Origin: Fibrobacterota bacterium
GTDB lineage: Bacteria > Fibrobacterota > Fibrobacteria > UBA5070
Direction of reading: 5' to 3'
Assembly (NCBI GenBank): GCA_016715065.1
Contig: JADKBN010000013.1
Coordinates: 65,427 to 129,426 of the forward strand
DNA length: 64,000 bases
Part shown: positions 9,426-18,547 of the stretch, piece after piece
How the letters are laid out: the number at the start of each line of letters is the position of its first letter
Position numbering within the stretch: position 1 is the first letter of the stretch
The notes under the pieces: generated by a model
Databases searched by the model: none
What the model was told of the DNA's origin: nothing
Seen by the model: only the letters and a program-made list of their open reading frames with translations
Program-made: the position numbers and the translations under genes

Positions 9426-10451
9426 ATGCTCGAGACCACCTGGTTTGTCATTTGGGGCGTCGCCTGGGCCGTGTACTTCATGCTCGACGGATTCGACCTG
9501 GGCTTGGGGCTGCTGTCTCCCTTCATTTCGAAGACAGAAACCGAACGTCGCATCGCCGTCAACGCGATGGGGCCGTTCTGGGACGGCAACGAAGTGTGGC
9601 TGATCACGGCGGGCGGCGTGACCTTCGCCGCTTTCCCTGCCGCCTACGCGCTCATGTTCAGCGCGCTGTACACCCCGCTGATGATGCTTCTGTTCGCGCT
9701 CATTTTGCGTGGCGTGGCGTTCGAGTTTCGCAGCAAAGTGGAATCCGCCACCTGGCGCAAGGTGTGGGATGGCTCGCTGGCGGTGGGGTCGGGATTGGCG
9801 GCTTTGCTTTTGGGCGTGGCCTTCGCGAATCTGTTCGCGGGAATCCCCGTGGACGCCGAAGGGGTGTTCCAGGGAAATTTCCTGACGTTCCTGAGCCCGT
9901 ACGGCTTGGCGGGCGGCGTGTTTTTCGTGGTGGCCTTCTTGCACCACGGAGCCCTCTGGCTGGTGGTCAAGACCGCGGGCGATTTTCGGGATCGCGCCCG
10001 GGCAGTTTCCTTCAAACTGTGGGTGGCCACTCTGGTGCTGGCCGTGGCGTTCCTTGGCCTGACCGCGGTCTACACCCAGCTGTGGACCAATCTGCTCGGA
10101 CGCCCTGCCCTGCTGGCCTTCCCGGCTCTGGCGGTGGTGGCCCTGGTGGCATCCCCCGTGCTTTCCCGCCAGCGGCGCGCTTGGGCGGCCTGGGGTGCTT
10201 CGGCGGCGTTTCTGGCCTGTGCGGTGGGCTTTGGCGTGGCGGGATTGTTCCCGACCATCGTCGGGTCCAGTTTGGATCCGGCGTATTCGGCCACGGCTTT
10301 CAATTCCGCCTCCAGCCCGCTCACCCTCAAGATCATGCTGGGCGTGGCGTTGTCCATCCTGCCATTGGTGATCGCCTACCAGACATGGGTGTATGTTCGG
10401 TTTGGCGGCACGGTCACGGCCGAAAACATGGAAGACGGCTCCTCGTACTGA
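9426..10451 (+). CDS. cydB: Cytochrome bd ubiquinol oxidase subunit II
   Basis: Second integral membrane subunit of the bd oxidase, 341 residues with about nine hydrophobic segments. The N-terminal part has YFMLDGFDLGLG and the signature GPFWDGNEVWL characteristic of CydB. It follows cydA by 12 bases with an AAGGAG ribosome site and forms a two-gene operon closed by the hairpin at 10463-10496. No CydX-like small gene is visible after it. Confidence 0.97.
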   Translation: MLETTWFVIWGVAWAVYFMLDGFDLGLGLLSPFISKTETERRIAVNAMGPFWDGNEVWLITAGGVTFAAFPAAYALMFSALYTPLMMLLFALILRGVAFEFRSKVESATWRKVWDGSLAVGSGLAALLLGVAFANLFAGIPVDAEGVFQGNFLTFLSPYGLAGGVFFVVAFLHHGALWLVVKTAGDFRDRARAVSFKLWVATLVLAVAFLGLTAVYTQLWTNLLGRPALLAFPALAVVALVASPVLSRQRRAWAAWGASAAFLACAVGFGVAGLFPTIVGSSLDPAYSATAFNSASSPLTLKIMLGVALSILPLVIAYQTWVYVRFGGTVTAENMEDGSSY

Positions 10452-10462
10452 ACCACACCGGG

Positions 10463-10496
10463 TCGCACCCCCCGGGAATGGCTTCAGGGGGTGCGA
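10463..10496 (+). terminator. Hairpin terminator after cydAB
   Basis: Perfect 10-bp inverted repeat, TCGCACCCCC paired with GGGGGTGCGA, separated by 14 bases, starting 11 bases after the cydB stop. The following tail (TTCTATGTTTC) is only moderately T-rich. The right arm is also the only G-rich sequence before the next start codon at 10501, so terminator and ribosome site may overlap. Confidence 0.6.
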
Positions 10497-10500
10497 TTCT

Positions 10501-11427
10501 ATGTTTCCCTCCATGCTTGGCTTCCCTTCCCGCCCCGGTCCTCGGACCGACTTTACCGATGTCGCGATCGCCTTGGCTGCGATCGCCGTTTCGGCCTTGT
10601 CGGGTTGCGCGAACGTCAACGAGGTTTCTTCGGTCACCACCACCAAGAACATCGCGGTGGATAACCAGATTTTGTCCTACCACCATCGCTCGGACCTGCC
10701 ATGGGGGGTCGTACCTGTGGTGCCGCAGGATTCGGTCGGTACCAGCCTCCAGGTCGCTTTGCAGGGGGGCGCCTTCGCCATGAGCGAAGCGGACGAACAA
10801 AGTCTCGGCTCCTGGTCGCCATCCACTTCGCAGGGGACGGCGGAGGCCACCTTGACGGATGGGATCTTCCGCGGCGGGATCGGTGGACGTATCGGTTCCG
10901 CACCTTCGATGTGGATATCGATCGGGGCTCTGGATCGCGGGCAGACCGGAGCCCATCTGTTCGGTGACGTCGCGATGGGATTTGCCCTGGGTCGCGCCAC
11001 GGTGGATTATCGCGGCCTGCGCAGAACCGAAGAGTCCAGGAAAATGTCCTACGACACTTTGATGACCAGCTCGCACCACCGACGTTGGAGCCACTTCACT
11101 CGGATCTCCCTGGGGTTGATCCCGGATGAATCCGGACCCTGGGCGATGGTCCAACTCATCCCGAGCTGGACCATGGTCGAATGGCCCCGTGGCTACACGG
11201 AAGTGGTCACGACCACCACGACCACCTACGAAGATTCGTCGCACACTTCCGACATCCGCCAGGACCGGAGAGAAAACGGAACTTCCTTGGAAAACGCGCT
11301 TTTGTTGAGCGTCGGAGCTGGTTGGACACGCCGATTCGGCGCACAGGCCCTGACGGTGGGCACCCGCTATTCCATCAAGGAATTGCACCAACTGGAAATG
11401 GTCCTCCAGTTCTCTTCGGATCTTTGA
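10501..11427 (+). CDS. Putative lipoprotein, paralogue of the frameshifted gene at 11961
   Basis: 308 residues with an N-terminal hydrophobic segment ending in a lipobox (AVSALSGC), so export and lipid attachment are predicted. The mature part is unrecognised. It contains DNQILSYHHRSDLPWG near the N-terminus and ends with VGAGWTRRFGAQALTVGTRY, shared almost word for word with the gene at 11961. Alternating hydrophobic strands in the second half suggest a beta-rich, possibly outer-membrane-associated fold. ATG at 10501 is preceded by AGGGGG; ATG at 10513 is an alternative start. The YdjM-like gene begins 3 bases after its stop. Confidence 0.7.
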   Translation: MFPSMLGFPSRPGPRTDFTDVAIALAAIAVSALSGCANVNEVSSVTTTKNIAVDNQILSYHHRSDLPWGVVPVVPQDSVGTSLQVALQGGAFAMSEADEQSLGSWSPSTSQGTAEATLTDGIFRGGIGGRIGSAPSMWISIGALDRGQTGAHLFGDVAMGFALGRATVDYRGLRRTEESRKMSYDTLMTSSHHRRWSHFTRISLGLIPDESGPWAMVQLIPSWTMVEWPRGYTEVVTTTTTTYEDSSHTSDIRQDRRENGTSLENALLLSVGAGWTRRFGAQALTVGTRYSIKELHQLEMVLQFSSDL

Positions 11428-11430
11428 CAA

Positions 11431-11964
11431 ATGCCCACCCTTCTCGGACACGCTTTTTTGCCGTTGGGAGCCGCCCTGGCCGCCGATCGCCGCTTCGTGA
11501 GTCGGCCATTGGCGATCAGCTGCGTGGTGGCATCGATCCTTCCCGATCTCGATGCCATCGGCTACTCGCTGGGTGTGCCCTATGGTTCGGTCTGGGGCCA
11601 CCGAGGAGCGACGCATTCCCTTGTGGCCGTCGCTGCGGTGGCGGGTCTCGCGTTTTGGCTGGCTCCTTGGCTGAAGGCCAAGCGATGGCTGGCGTCGGTC
11701 GCCGTGGGGCTCTCCATGGCCTCCCATGGTGTTTTGGACGCGGCCACCAGCGGAGGCAAAGGCGTGGCGTTTTTCTGGCCCTGGAGTGCGGAGCGGTTTT
11801 TCTTCCCGTGGCACCCGATCCGGGTTTCACCGATGGGGTTGGGAATCTTCAGCGCGCGCGGGGTGGCGGTGATGGCCTCGGAACTTCTGTGGGTCGGACT
11901 TCCCGCCCTGGTTTTGGCGGCGATCTGGTGGGCGGTGCGGCGGCGGGGCGGGGCTGGAAGATGA
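11431..11964 (+). CDS. YdjM-like metal-dependent hydrolase family membrane protein
   Basis: 177 residues with several membrane segments and the conserved motifs of the YdjM/DUF457 family: an early GHAF, SILPDLDAIGY, GHRGATHS and SHGVLDAATSGG, which supply His and Asp residues typical of this inner-membrane hydrolase group. In enteric bacteria ydjM is LexA regulated; no such site is evident here. The stop overlaps the start of the next gene as ATGA (11961-11964), and its own start is 3 bases after the preceding lipoprotein stop. The three genes therefore form one transcription unit, and translation of the third is coupled to this gene. Confidence 0.85.
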   Translation: MPTLLGHAFLPLGAALAADRRFVSRPLAISCVVASILPDLDAIGYSLGVPYGSVWGHRGATHSLVAVAAVAGLAFWLAPWLKAKRWLASVAVGLSMASHGVLDAATSGGKGVAFFWPWSAERFFFPWHPIRVSPMGLGIFSARGVAVMASELLWVGLPALVLAAIWWAVRRRGGAGR

Positions 11965-12822
11965 GGCTGCCTTCCTGCAGACAGAATTTGGCTGCCGTCG
12001 CGACCGGGAGCATTGTCATGCTTTTGGGCTGTGGGATGGGGATGGAGGAGACGACGCGGACCATCTCCGTGGACAACATGTTGAACTCCTATCGCCATGT
12101 TTCGGACCTTCCCTGGGGCGCCATTCCTGTCTGTCCAGCGAAATCCAATCCGATCACGGGTCAGTTGAGCATTCAAGCCGGAGGCTACGCCTACAGTGGC
12201 ATGTCGGACATGGATGGCCGATGGAGCGCGTCGCAATGGCAAGGAACGGGCGATTTCCAGGCTGTTTTCGGGATCGTTCGCTACGGTGTGGGTGCGCGCT
12301 GGGGTGCCGCACCGTCGACTTGGATTTCTCTTGGGTTGATGGGTCGTGAAATGGAAGATGGACAGTTGTTCGCGGAGGTTGCGGTTGGGGGAGCCCGAAC
12401 GATTTCCGAGGCGGAATATTTCAGCATTCGGACGGTGGACGTTGATGGCCGGATTTCGCGTGACACGAGCGTCCAACGCGCAAGGCAACGGAATTGGAAC
12501 CCTTTCTTTCGCCTCTCCGGTGGATGGTTTCCACAAGCCAGTGGCCCGTGGGGGAGTGTCCAATGGATTCCGCAGTGGAGAGTGGCCGAATGGCCCGGGG
12601 TATCGCTCGGTCACAAGTACCACCGGAGATACCGCCGCCTGGCAGGATGATCCCATCGATCGAGAGTACCGCGAAAACCATGAAAGGTTTGCGAATCTGG
12701 TGAGTGTCGGTGCTGGCTGGACCGAGAGACTCGGTCGACATGCGCTGACGGTCGGGCTCCGATACTCCGCCAGGGAACTGCGGCAACTGGAAATGCTGAC
12801 CCAGCTCACGGCGGAGTTCTGA
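11961..12822 (+). pseudogene. Putative lipoprotein with a frameshift, paralogue of 10501-11427
   Basis: Starts with ATG at 11961 overlapping the previous stop (ATGA). The N-terminus has a lipobox (SIVMLLGC), followed by a mature region matching the paralogue upstream (SYRHVSDLPWG in place of SYHHRSDLPWG). The frame is lost at the run gggg, 12597-12600: the first frame reads VAEWPG and then runs to a stop at 12650, whereas the homologous C-terminal part (YRSVTSTTG, then VGAGWTERLGRHALTVGLRY) continues in another frame to 12822. Removing one G restores an uninterrupted protein of about 286 residues. It is either a recent frameshift or a homopolymer sequencing error. Confidence 0.7.
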
Positions 12823-12886
12823 AGCGAAGGGAACTGATGCAAAAAAGCAACGCCAATGATCGGCAACGCCCGTGGTTGCTCGTGGT

Positions 12887-12914
12887 TGCGCGGCCGACTC
12901 TATGCAGCCGCGCA
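12887..12914. terminator. Hairpin between converging genes
   Basis: Perfect 8-bp stem, TGCGCGGC with GCCGCGCA, and a 12-base loop. It lies between the end of the plus-strand lipoprotein gene and the end of the minus-strand gene at 12923. There is no clear T-tract on either side, so terminator function is uncertain. Confidence 0.4.
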
Positions 12915-12922
12915 GAAAGGTT

Positions 12923-13558
12923 TCAGCGAATGACCTGGAACGATTGCGTGACCACACGGCCCTGCAGATCGGTGAGGCTGGCGAAGTAAGTGCCGTTGAC
13001 AAGGTCCAGCGGGTGGGCGGCCGAGGCGTTGAACGACGCGATCGCCTTGCCATCCAAGGACAAAATCTGCACGCGCGACCACTGGGAGGCGTTGTCCAGG
13101 CTCAGGGTGCCCCGCGACCAGGAAAGTCCGGCGTTGCGCACGCCCTTTGCGACATCCCGCACGCCGATTTCTCGTCCATTTCCGACGCCCAGCTTCAGGG
13201 GGGCGGGTTCGCCATTGAGCCAAATCAGGATGTTCCGGAAACGGAGGGTAAGAATTTTGATGGGGGTATATGCCTTCGCGCAGGACTTGCAACTGGTGTT
13301 GGTGGTGAAGTTCCAGCCCGCTCCGGTGTAGGAGGTCTTTGGGGAAATCTGGATGTTCTTCACGTTCGCCAGGACTGAATCCAAGGTTGGAAAAGCGGCC
13401 ATGGGCTCCGCCCAACGTTGCGGGTATCCCTTCTCAGCATCCGCGTACCAGGTTGGTCTGACAAGCTCGGCGCGGTAGAAGGTGATGCCCACCCAATCAT
13501 GGGCGAATTCCAGTTTGGGCCGTGTGATGGTATCAGATCTGGTTTTGACCTTTGACAT
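12923..13558 (-). pseudogene. C-terminal half of an interrupted secreted protein gene
   Basis: This frame matches the second half of one repeat unit plus the C-terminal module of the intact gene at 15204-16832. It contains the segment PTWYADAEKGYP, the CKSCAK cysteine pair in place of CTKC/CMKC, and a C-terminal module reading WSRVQILSLDGKAIASF and NGTYFASLTD. It has no signal peptide. The missing first half is the minus-strand gene at 14615-15052, about 1.07 kb away in the correct order and orientation. The simplest reading is one gene split by the inserted segment between them. The apparent ATG at 13558 may belong partly to the insertion; homology resumes at about KTRSD, near 13546. Confidence 0.65.
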
Positions 13559-14617
13559 CTCATACTAACCCGGTATCGTGAGTCCATCACTACGCCGCGT
13601 ACTTGACTTGGCTGTACGAGAAGAATGATTGAACCAATTCCTTATCCTTTTCAAGATGATCCATATAGCTCAGCACACGATTTTCTAAGACGTCGGAGCT
13701 GGATGTCATCGGCTGATTTGACATTCGCGATTTCATATCCGTTCAAATATCTCAGGTTCATCTCCGGTGAATATGCGGAAAATCTAGCTCAATTAAACGC
13801 TTATTATCAACCAGCCATGGCTGTAAATCTTTAGCGTGATGAACGCGGGAGATATCAGAATCAGGATGATTTTTCTGCCTTTGCATCTGCAAGCATTTTC
13901 ATCAAAAACTCAAATCGTTCGAGATTAATTGCCCCGAATACGTGAACGAATTGCCTTGATTGCTCACCGCCGAAACCATGTGAAGATGGATGCGCTGCGG
14001 GACCTGTAACGAGGGCGTCATGCGGAGGCGAGTACGGAGTTGGTTGGGCGCGTTCTGGACAGCAGTTTCGTCTCCCACCAGATCCCGGCGTCTCCAGCGG
14101 CTGAGCCTGGATCGCAGGATCTCTTCTCTAGCCACTTGCTGGGGCGCGGGCCGGCTTCTTGATCGTCGGGACTTGAGCCGTGAAGCCCCATTTTCAAGTA
14201 CTTGCCGACAGGGTGATCACCAAGGAATCCCGTATTTCGAATAGATCAATTCTGAACTGCTGACGGCTCCAAAGCGCGAAGGGCATTTTCATTTGATCGG
14301 GTTTTGTCTGAAATCAACTGGACAATTTCGCTCTCGATCATCAGGGAATTTTCCATCGCCTTGTTTGCGGCCTTTGTTTTGGAATAAGAGACCGTCGCCG
14401 TCCTTCCCAAGCTCAAAACGCAACCGCATAGTTACGGGTGACATCAAAATCAGCCAACTTCTTGGTAAATTTTCATTCGTGATGCGCGGTTCCACTATCA
14501 AATCTCCGCAATACAGCCTTGACAGAGCCTGGCAATTTTAAGCTTCCTCTTGCTCTTTGTTATCTCGTTCATGCTGATAAAATAGCACTTTGATATTATT
14601 TCCCTAATATCTAGTTA
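13550..14617. mobile_element. Less GC-rich inserted segment (about 1.07 kb) of unknown type
   Basis: The segment is visibly less GC-rich than everything around it, especially 13600-13950 and 14240-14620. It separates two halves of one gene. Near its ends are the inverted copies TACTAAC (13563-13569) and GTTAGTA (14614-14620), with partly matching bases beyond. No transposase or known domain was recognised. Several short frames occur on both strands, for example 13590-13736 on the minus strand (48 residues, containing LENRVLSYMDHLEKDKELVQ) and 13625-13834 on the plus strand; none is convincing alone. It could be a decayed insertion sequence, a small non-autonomous element or a captured gene fragment. 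The boundaries are approximate. Confidence 0.45.
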
Positions 14618-15052
14618 GTAGACGAGACCTGCATTGGCCAAGGAATCGATGTATTTGGTCGATCCGAACGAGACCGAGAGCTGGTCGTTGATGGGCCCGT
14701 TGGAGGAGAATTCGAAGGTCAGGCTGTCGAATTTGGAAAGATCGCGGACCGCCCAGGCGGAATTGAGGGGGATCAAGAGGCCCACGTTGGCTGTGTATCC
14801 GCGCACATAGGGGCCGGCTCCGGCGGGATTCAAAAATTGCGTCGTGTCTCCCGCAAAACCGATGTCGGCTTGGAGGACGCTCCCGGTATCCACCAGGAGG
14901 TTGACTGTGGACATTTCATTCTTGAAAACATCCAGCGCGTAAACGGTCTTGACGTCGTCCATGCTGGTGGTGGGAATGTCGAACGGGACGGCGGCGAGGG
15001 CGGGAACCGAGAGGCCCGCGACAGCCAAAGTGCGTTGCAAAAAGGATTTCAT
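14615..15052 (-). pseudogene. N-terminal half of an interrupted secreted protein gene
   Basis: 145 residues beginning with a clear signal peptide (MKSFLQRTLAVAGLSVPALA). The mature part matches the first half of the repeat unit in the neighbouring gene 15204-16832: YTANVGLLIPLNSAWAVRDL against YSANAGILIPLQPTWEEIDL, and LSVSFGSTKYIDS against LRVSFGSETYSQA. It stops abruptly at GLVY, exactly where the paralogue continues with TVYETALRG. The continuation is the frame at 12923-13558. GAGAGG lies 8 bases before the ATG. The fragment could still be exported. Confidence 0.7.
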
Positions 15053-15203
15053 GGGAGAGGCCTCTCGTGTCGAGAATGGACAGCAGGGATGGTCTCCTGG
15101 GGAGAATCCCTTGGAAAGGCCAAAAACTAATCGTCGCACGGGCAATCGCGGGGTCGTCAAGGTGGGGTGGCGCCGTCCATAGGGCCGCCACCCGTTTAAA
15201 TGG

Positions 15204-16832
15204 TTATCGCAGGATCTGGATGGGGGAGGCGGACCTGGTGCCGTCGTGCCCCTGCAGGATGGCGAAGTAGGATCCGTTGGGCAGATCCAGCACCATCCGG
15301 GAGGCGGGCTCCAGGGAGTGCAACTGTCGACCGTTGAGCGTGGTGATCTGGACGGAGGCCCAGCGGGAAGGATCGCCAAGCGTAAGCATGCCAGCGTGCC
15401 AGGAAATGGCGCCAATGGCGGGGGCGGAGGTCGTCAGTCCCGCGAATTCGAAGCTGGAGGGGGTCGCCACTGCCGGAACTGCGATCTGTCCCCGACCCAC
15501 TGTCGGAAGCTGACCGGATCCGAGCAGCTTCAGGTTGCGAAGCTCCAGTGTGACCTGAGGCATGGTCGGCCCGACACATTTCATGCAGGTCGTGCCATTG
15601 ATGGTTCCGTTTTGGGAGTACAGGGTGCCGGGCCTGAAGTCGAGGTTCTTGGCCTTGGCCAGAACGTCCTGGATCACCGGGTAGTCCGCCGGAGCGATCC
15701 ACCATGCCGGAGTCGCGAAATCGATGACATCCAGTCTCGCGACTCTCCAGGTCATGTCGCCTGGCAAGGCAGTGGCGCCACGCAGTGCGGTCTCGTAGAC
15801 GGTTCCTGCAGCTTGCTGCGCCTGTGAATAGGTTTCGGATCCGAACGAGACGCGCAGACCGTCGGGAATCGTCTTGTCGCTTCGATACTCGAATTCGATG
15901 CCCGTCAGGGTCCTGAGGTCAATCTCTTCCCAAGTGGGTTGCAGCGGGATCAGGATTCCCGCATTGGCGCTGTAACCGGTGGTGCCGTCGCTGGCCAAGG
16001 CGATGGTCGTCTTCAAGGTGCCGGATCCGACCGAGATGGCGACTTTTGAGGCCGGGTTCGAGTAGGCTTGGATGGCGTAGAGGGCATTGACTTTGGCGGT
16101 GTCGGTCGCGGTCAGTTCGAACTGGCCGGACAACTGGGGAGTTTGGCGTCGCACCAGTTTGAAGTCACGGAATTCCGCGGTCACCGAAGGAGTGGCCGGT
16201 CCCACGCACTTGGTGCAGGGCATGCCGCTCTGGGTTCCGGATTTGGTGTAGAGGGTTTGCGGCTGCAAGTGGACGGAATTCATCCGTTTTAGGGCCTCGT
16301 CGAGGGTCGGGAAGCCCAGAGGGGCAGTCCACCATGCGGGTGTGGAAAAATCCTCGATGGGAAGGTTGGCGGATTTCCAGGATCTGCTGGCCGCAAGCGC
16401 CGCCGCGCCGCGAATCTGGTTTTGGTAGATCACGCCTTGCTTGATCTGGCTGGGTTGGTGGACTCCCGATCCGATCAGAACATTCAATCCGTCGGAAATC
16501 TTGGAGTCGAGGCGGTATTGGAACTGGATGGCTTCCAGGTTCGATAGATCATGTTCGGCCCAGTCGCTGGAAAGCGGCACCATCACGCCTGCGTTGGCGG
16601 TGTATCCCTGGTTGCCGTCGCTGGCCAGCCTGATTTGGGTGGTCAGGATGCCGGATCCTGTCGATACGCTCACCTTCGAGGATCGGTTGGCGAAGGTCTG
16701 GATGCCGTAGGTTCGTTCCGCCGCCTGGTTGTTGTTGGTTTTCCGGGTGAATTGAGGGGATTCCAGCAGGGTCTGGACCGGAGCTGGAGCCGAGTGCAAC
16801 ACGGCCAGTGAAGAGATCAACGCAAGACTCAT
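15204..16832 (-). CDS. Secreted protein with two tandem repeat units and a type IX-like C-terminal module
   Basis: 542 residues with a short signal peptide (ALISSLAVLHSAPA). Two tandem units of about 200 residues follow; each has YxIQxxxN, a TT(I/Q)xLASDG strand, Y(T/S)ANAG(V/I)xxPL, DL..L..I.F.YR and F(S/A)TPAWW, and ends with a Cys-x-x-Cys pair (CTKC, CMKC). The unit looks like a beta-sandwich, carbohydrate-binding-like fold; this is inference. The last 80 residues read WASVQITTLNGRQL and NGSYFAILQG, like type IX sorting modules known from the FCB group. GAGG lies 6 bases before the ATG. The gene lies upstream of, and parallel to, its split paralogue. Confidence 0.75.
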   Translation of the reverse strand: MSLALISSLAVLHSAPAPVQTLLESPQFTRKTNNNQAAERTYGIQTFANRSSKVSVSTGSGILTTQIRLASDGNQGYTANAGVMVPLSSDWAEHDLSNLEAIQFQYRLDSKISDGLNVLIGSGVHQPSQIKQGVIYQNQIRGAAALAASRSWKSANLPIEDFSTPAWWTAPLGFPTLDEALKRMNSVHLQPQTLYTKSGTQSGMPCTKCVGPATPSVTAEFRDFKLVRRQTPQLSGQFELTATDTAKVNALYAIQAYSNPASKVAISVGSGTLKTTIALASDGTTGYSANAGILIPLQPTWEEIDLRTLTGIEFEYRSDKTIPDGLRVSFGSETYSQAQQAAGTVYETALRGATALPGDMTWRVARLDVIDFATPAWWIAPADYPVIQDVLAKAKNLDFRPGTLYSQNGTINGTTCMKCVGPTMPQVTLELRNLKLLGSGQLPTVGRGQIAVPAVATPSSFEFAGLTTSAPAIGAISWHAGMLTLGDPSRWASVQITTLNGRQLHSLEPASRMVLDLPNGSYFAILQGHDGTRSASPIQILR

Positions 16833-17192
16833 TGTCTACCTCGAGGATGGTGGTTTCGTGGACTCCACCACAGGGACGACCAAAACGATCCACTCCAACG
16901 GTCCTAAGTCCGCGAAGTGGAATTTTGATCGGTTGGTGGAGCTCTGGAGGGAGCGATCCTTCTGGGAGAAGGTCGCTCCGTTGTTTCAGGAATTCGAAGG
17001 GTCAGGAATTGACGGAGAGGTCGAGTTGGGGTTTCCGGCTTTCGCCGAGTTCGCAACGACTTGATCGGAGCATGTTCGTGGTGCAAGGTTCCGATGGGGT
17101 CCCAAGCGGTTGCCAGGAAGGTGGTCGCATCCGAAACCGAGGAGGTTCAGGATCTTTTGAAAAATGGTCAAATCATCGCCAGAAACCGGCGA
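16833..17192. other. 360-base intergenic region
   Basis: Holds the promoter region of the minus-strand gene at 16832 and the end of the glycosyltransferase unit. A plus-strand frame, 16858-17064 (GTG start, 68 residues), has protein-like composition but no ribosome site and no recognisable family; I do not call it a gene. Nothing else is visible apart from the hairpin at 17175. Confidence 0.5.
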
Positions 17193-17193
17193 T
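17175..17193 (-). terminator. Weak hairpin at the end of the glycosyltransferase gene
   Basis: ATCGCC and GGCGAT pair over a 7-base loop and overlap the TGA stop of the glycosyltransferase. On the minus strand the stem is followed after a few bases by a short T run (ATTTTT). The stem is only 6 bp, so this is tentative. Confidence 0.35.
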
Positions 17194-18395
17194 CAGCCTC
17201 CGTCGGCCTCGCGTGTCCACTTGAACCACCCCAGATGCCCGGCCACCGCCGAATACACGAAGATCCCCACCTGCAAGGGAAGGCACCAGAGGTAATCGAG
17301 CAGAGTGCCGAGTCTGCGAAACCGGATGGCGCCGACGGTCAAAAACAGCAGATCAAACGGCGTTTTGGCCAGCCAGACGCCCCACCAGAGGGCGCCTGGA
17401 ATCAAGCCCAAAGCCCAGGGAAGCCAACCCAGCAACAGCCAGCACCACCATGCGAACACGCCCGCCAAGAGGGCCACATAGAGGGGGTTGTCGTAGCGGC
17501 TACCGTTGGAAGCCCAGCGGGCGCGTTGGTTCAGGGCTTGGCGCCAGGAATTGGCGGGGTGTGTGGGCACGGAAATGGAAGGATCCATCGCGTAGGCGGC
17601 TCGTCCGCCGGAGGCCATCATCCGGTGCACCAGCATGTCGTCGTCGCCCGACACCAGGCCTTCCATGCCGTGGAATCCGCCGGATTTGCGGTAGATGCTG
17701 GCGCGGTAGGCAAGCGATGGTGCGGAGGCCAAAAAAGGCCTGCCCAACGCGAACCCGGCAGCCTCGGCGGCCACGAAAGCGAGCATTTCCAGCCGTTGGT
17801 AGCGATGCACGGCCCGGCCATCGCCGAGGCAATGCTTGGGGCCTTGGACCACATCCACCTCTTGCGTGAAACAACTCACCAACGAAGACACCCAATGCGG
17901 AGGCGGTTGGCAATCGGCATCGGTGGTGATCAGGATTTCGCCGGTGGCCGCGTCCAGCCCACGGGCGAGGGCGCGCTTTTTGGGGCTGGGAACGGCTGGT
18001 TCATGGGATGCCACCTGCACCAAACGGATGCGGGAGTCCTTGCGGGCCCAATCCCCCACGATTTCCGCCGTGGAGTCGTCGGAACGATCATCCACGCACA
18101 CCAGCTCCCAAGGGCCTTGGTAGTCTTGCAAATGGAGTGCGTGGAGGGTTTCGCCAGCGCAAGACTGCTCGTTGTGCATCGGGATCACCACCGTCACCGT
18201 GGGGCGCTCCCGGGACTGCACAGGGCGCCGAAGCCGCAACAATCCCCAGCTGAGCACCAGCAAAAAGCCGACATAGACCGCGGTGGTGCCCAAAACCAGG
18301 AGGGAAAAGACGATGGTGGCGATGCGTGGACCTCGAAGTTGATGGAGTGTGATGGCCGTCACAGACAAGAGGGGTTTCGAAAACCTAGATCCCAC
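17193..18395 (-). CDS. Membrane-bound family 2 glycosyltransferase
   Basis: 400 residues. An N-terminal membrane helix (IVFSLLVLGTTAVYVGFLL) is followed by a GT-A domain with VTVVIPMHNE, VCVDDRSDDST, the metal-binding TTDADC, the acidic SGDDDML and the acceptor motif QRARW. Three or four hydrophobic segments follow at the C-terminus. This architecture is that of processive or lipid-linked family 2 transferases, acting at the inner membrane on an activated sugar; the acceptor cannot be read from the sequence. The start is a GTG at 18395 with no clear ribosome site; TTGTACAA just upstream is a palindrome. It is divergent from the envelope operon at 18548. Confidence 0.88.
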   Translation of the reverse strand: MGSRFSKPLLSVTAITLHQLRGPRIATIVFSLLVLGTTAVYVGFLLVLSWGLLRLRRPVQSRERPTVTVVIPMHNEQSCAGETLHALHLQDYQGPWELVCVDDRSDDSTAEIVGDWARKDSRIRLVQVASHEPAVPSPKKRALARGLDAATGEILITTDADCQPPPHWVSSLVSCFTQEVDVVQGPKHCLGDGRAVHRYQRLEMLAFVAAEAAGFALGRPFLASAPSLAYRASIYRKSGGFHGMEGLVSGDDDMLVHRMMASGGRAAYAMDPSISVPTHPANSWRQALNQRARWASNGSRYDNPLYVALLAGVFAWWCWLLLGWLPWALGLIPGALWWGVWLAKTPFDLLFLTVGAIRFRRLGTLLDYLWCLPLQVGIFVYSAVAGHLGWFKWTREADGG

Positions 18396-18547
18396 TTGTA
18401 CAAGACAATGGATCCGACCGGGTCCGACGTGTCGGAAACCGCAATTTGAGGGGGCGTTTCGTGAACCAGATCAGCCAGAAGCCTTGCAAAGTTGCCCACC
18501 CAGGGGGTAGACTCCCTTGCAACACCCCCCCTTCGAACGGAGGAAGC

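Noticed and set aside
13625..13834. A plus-strand 69-codon frame in the inserted segment as a gene
   Set aside because: No ribosome site and no family. Competing short frames on the minus strand over the same DNA look equally protein-like, so none is called.
16858..17064. A 68-codon plus-strand frame between the secreted protein and glycosyltransferase genes
   Set aside because: The composition is protein-like, but it has no ribosome site, no recognised family and overlaps the promoter of the gene at 16832.
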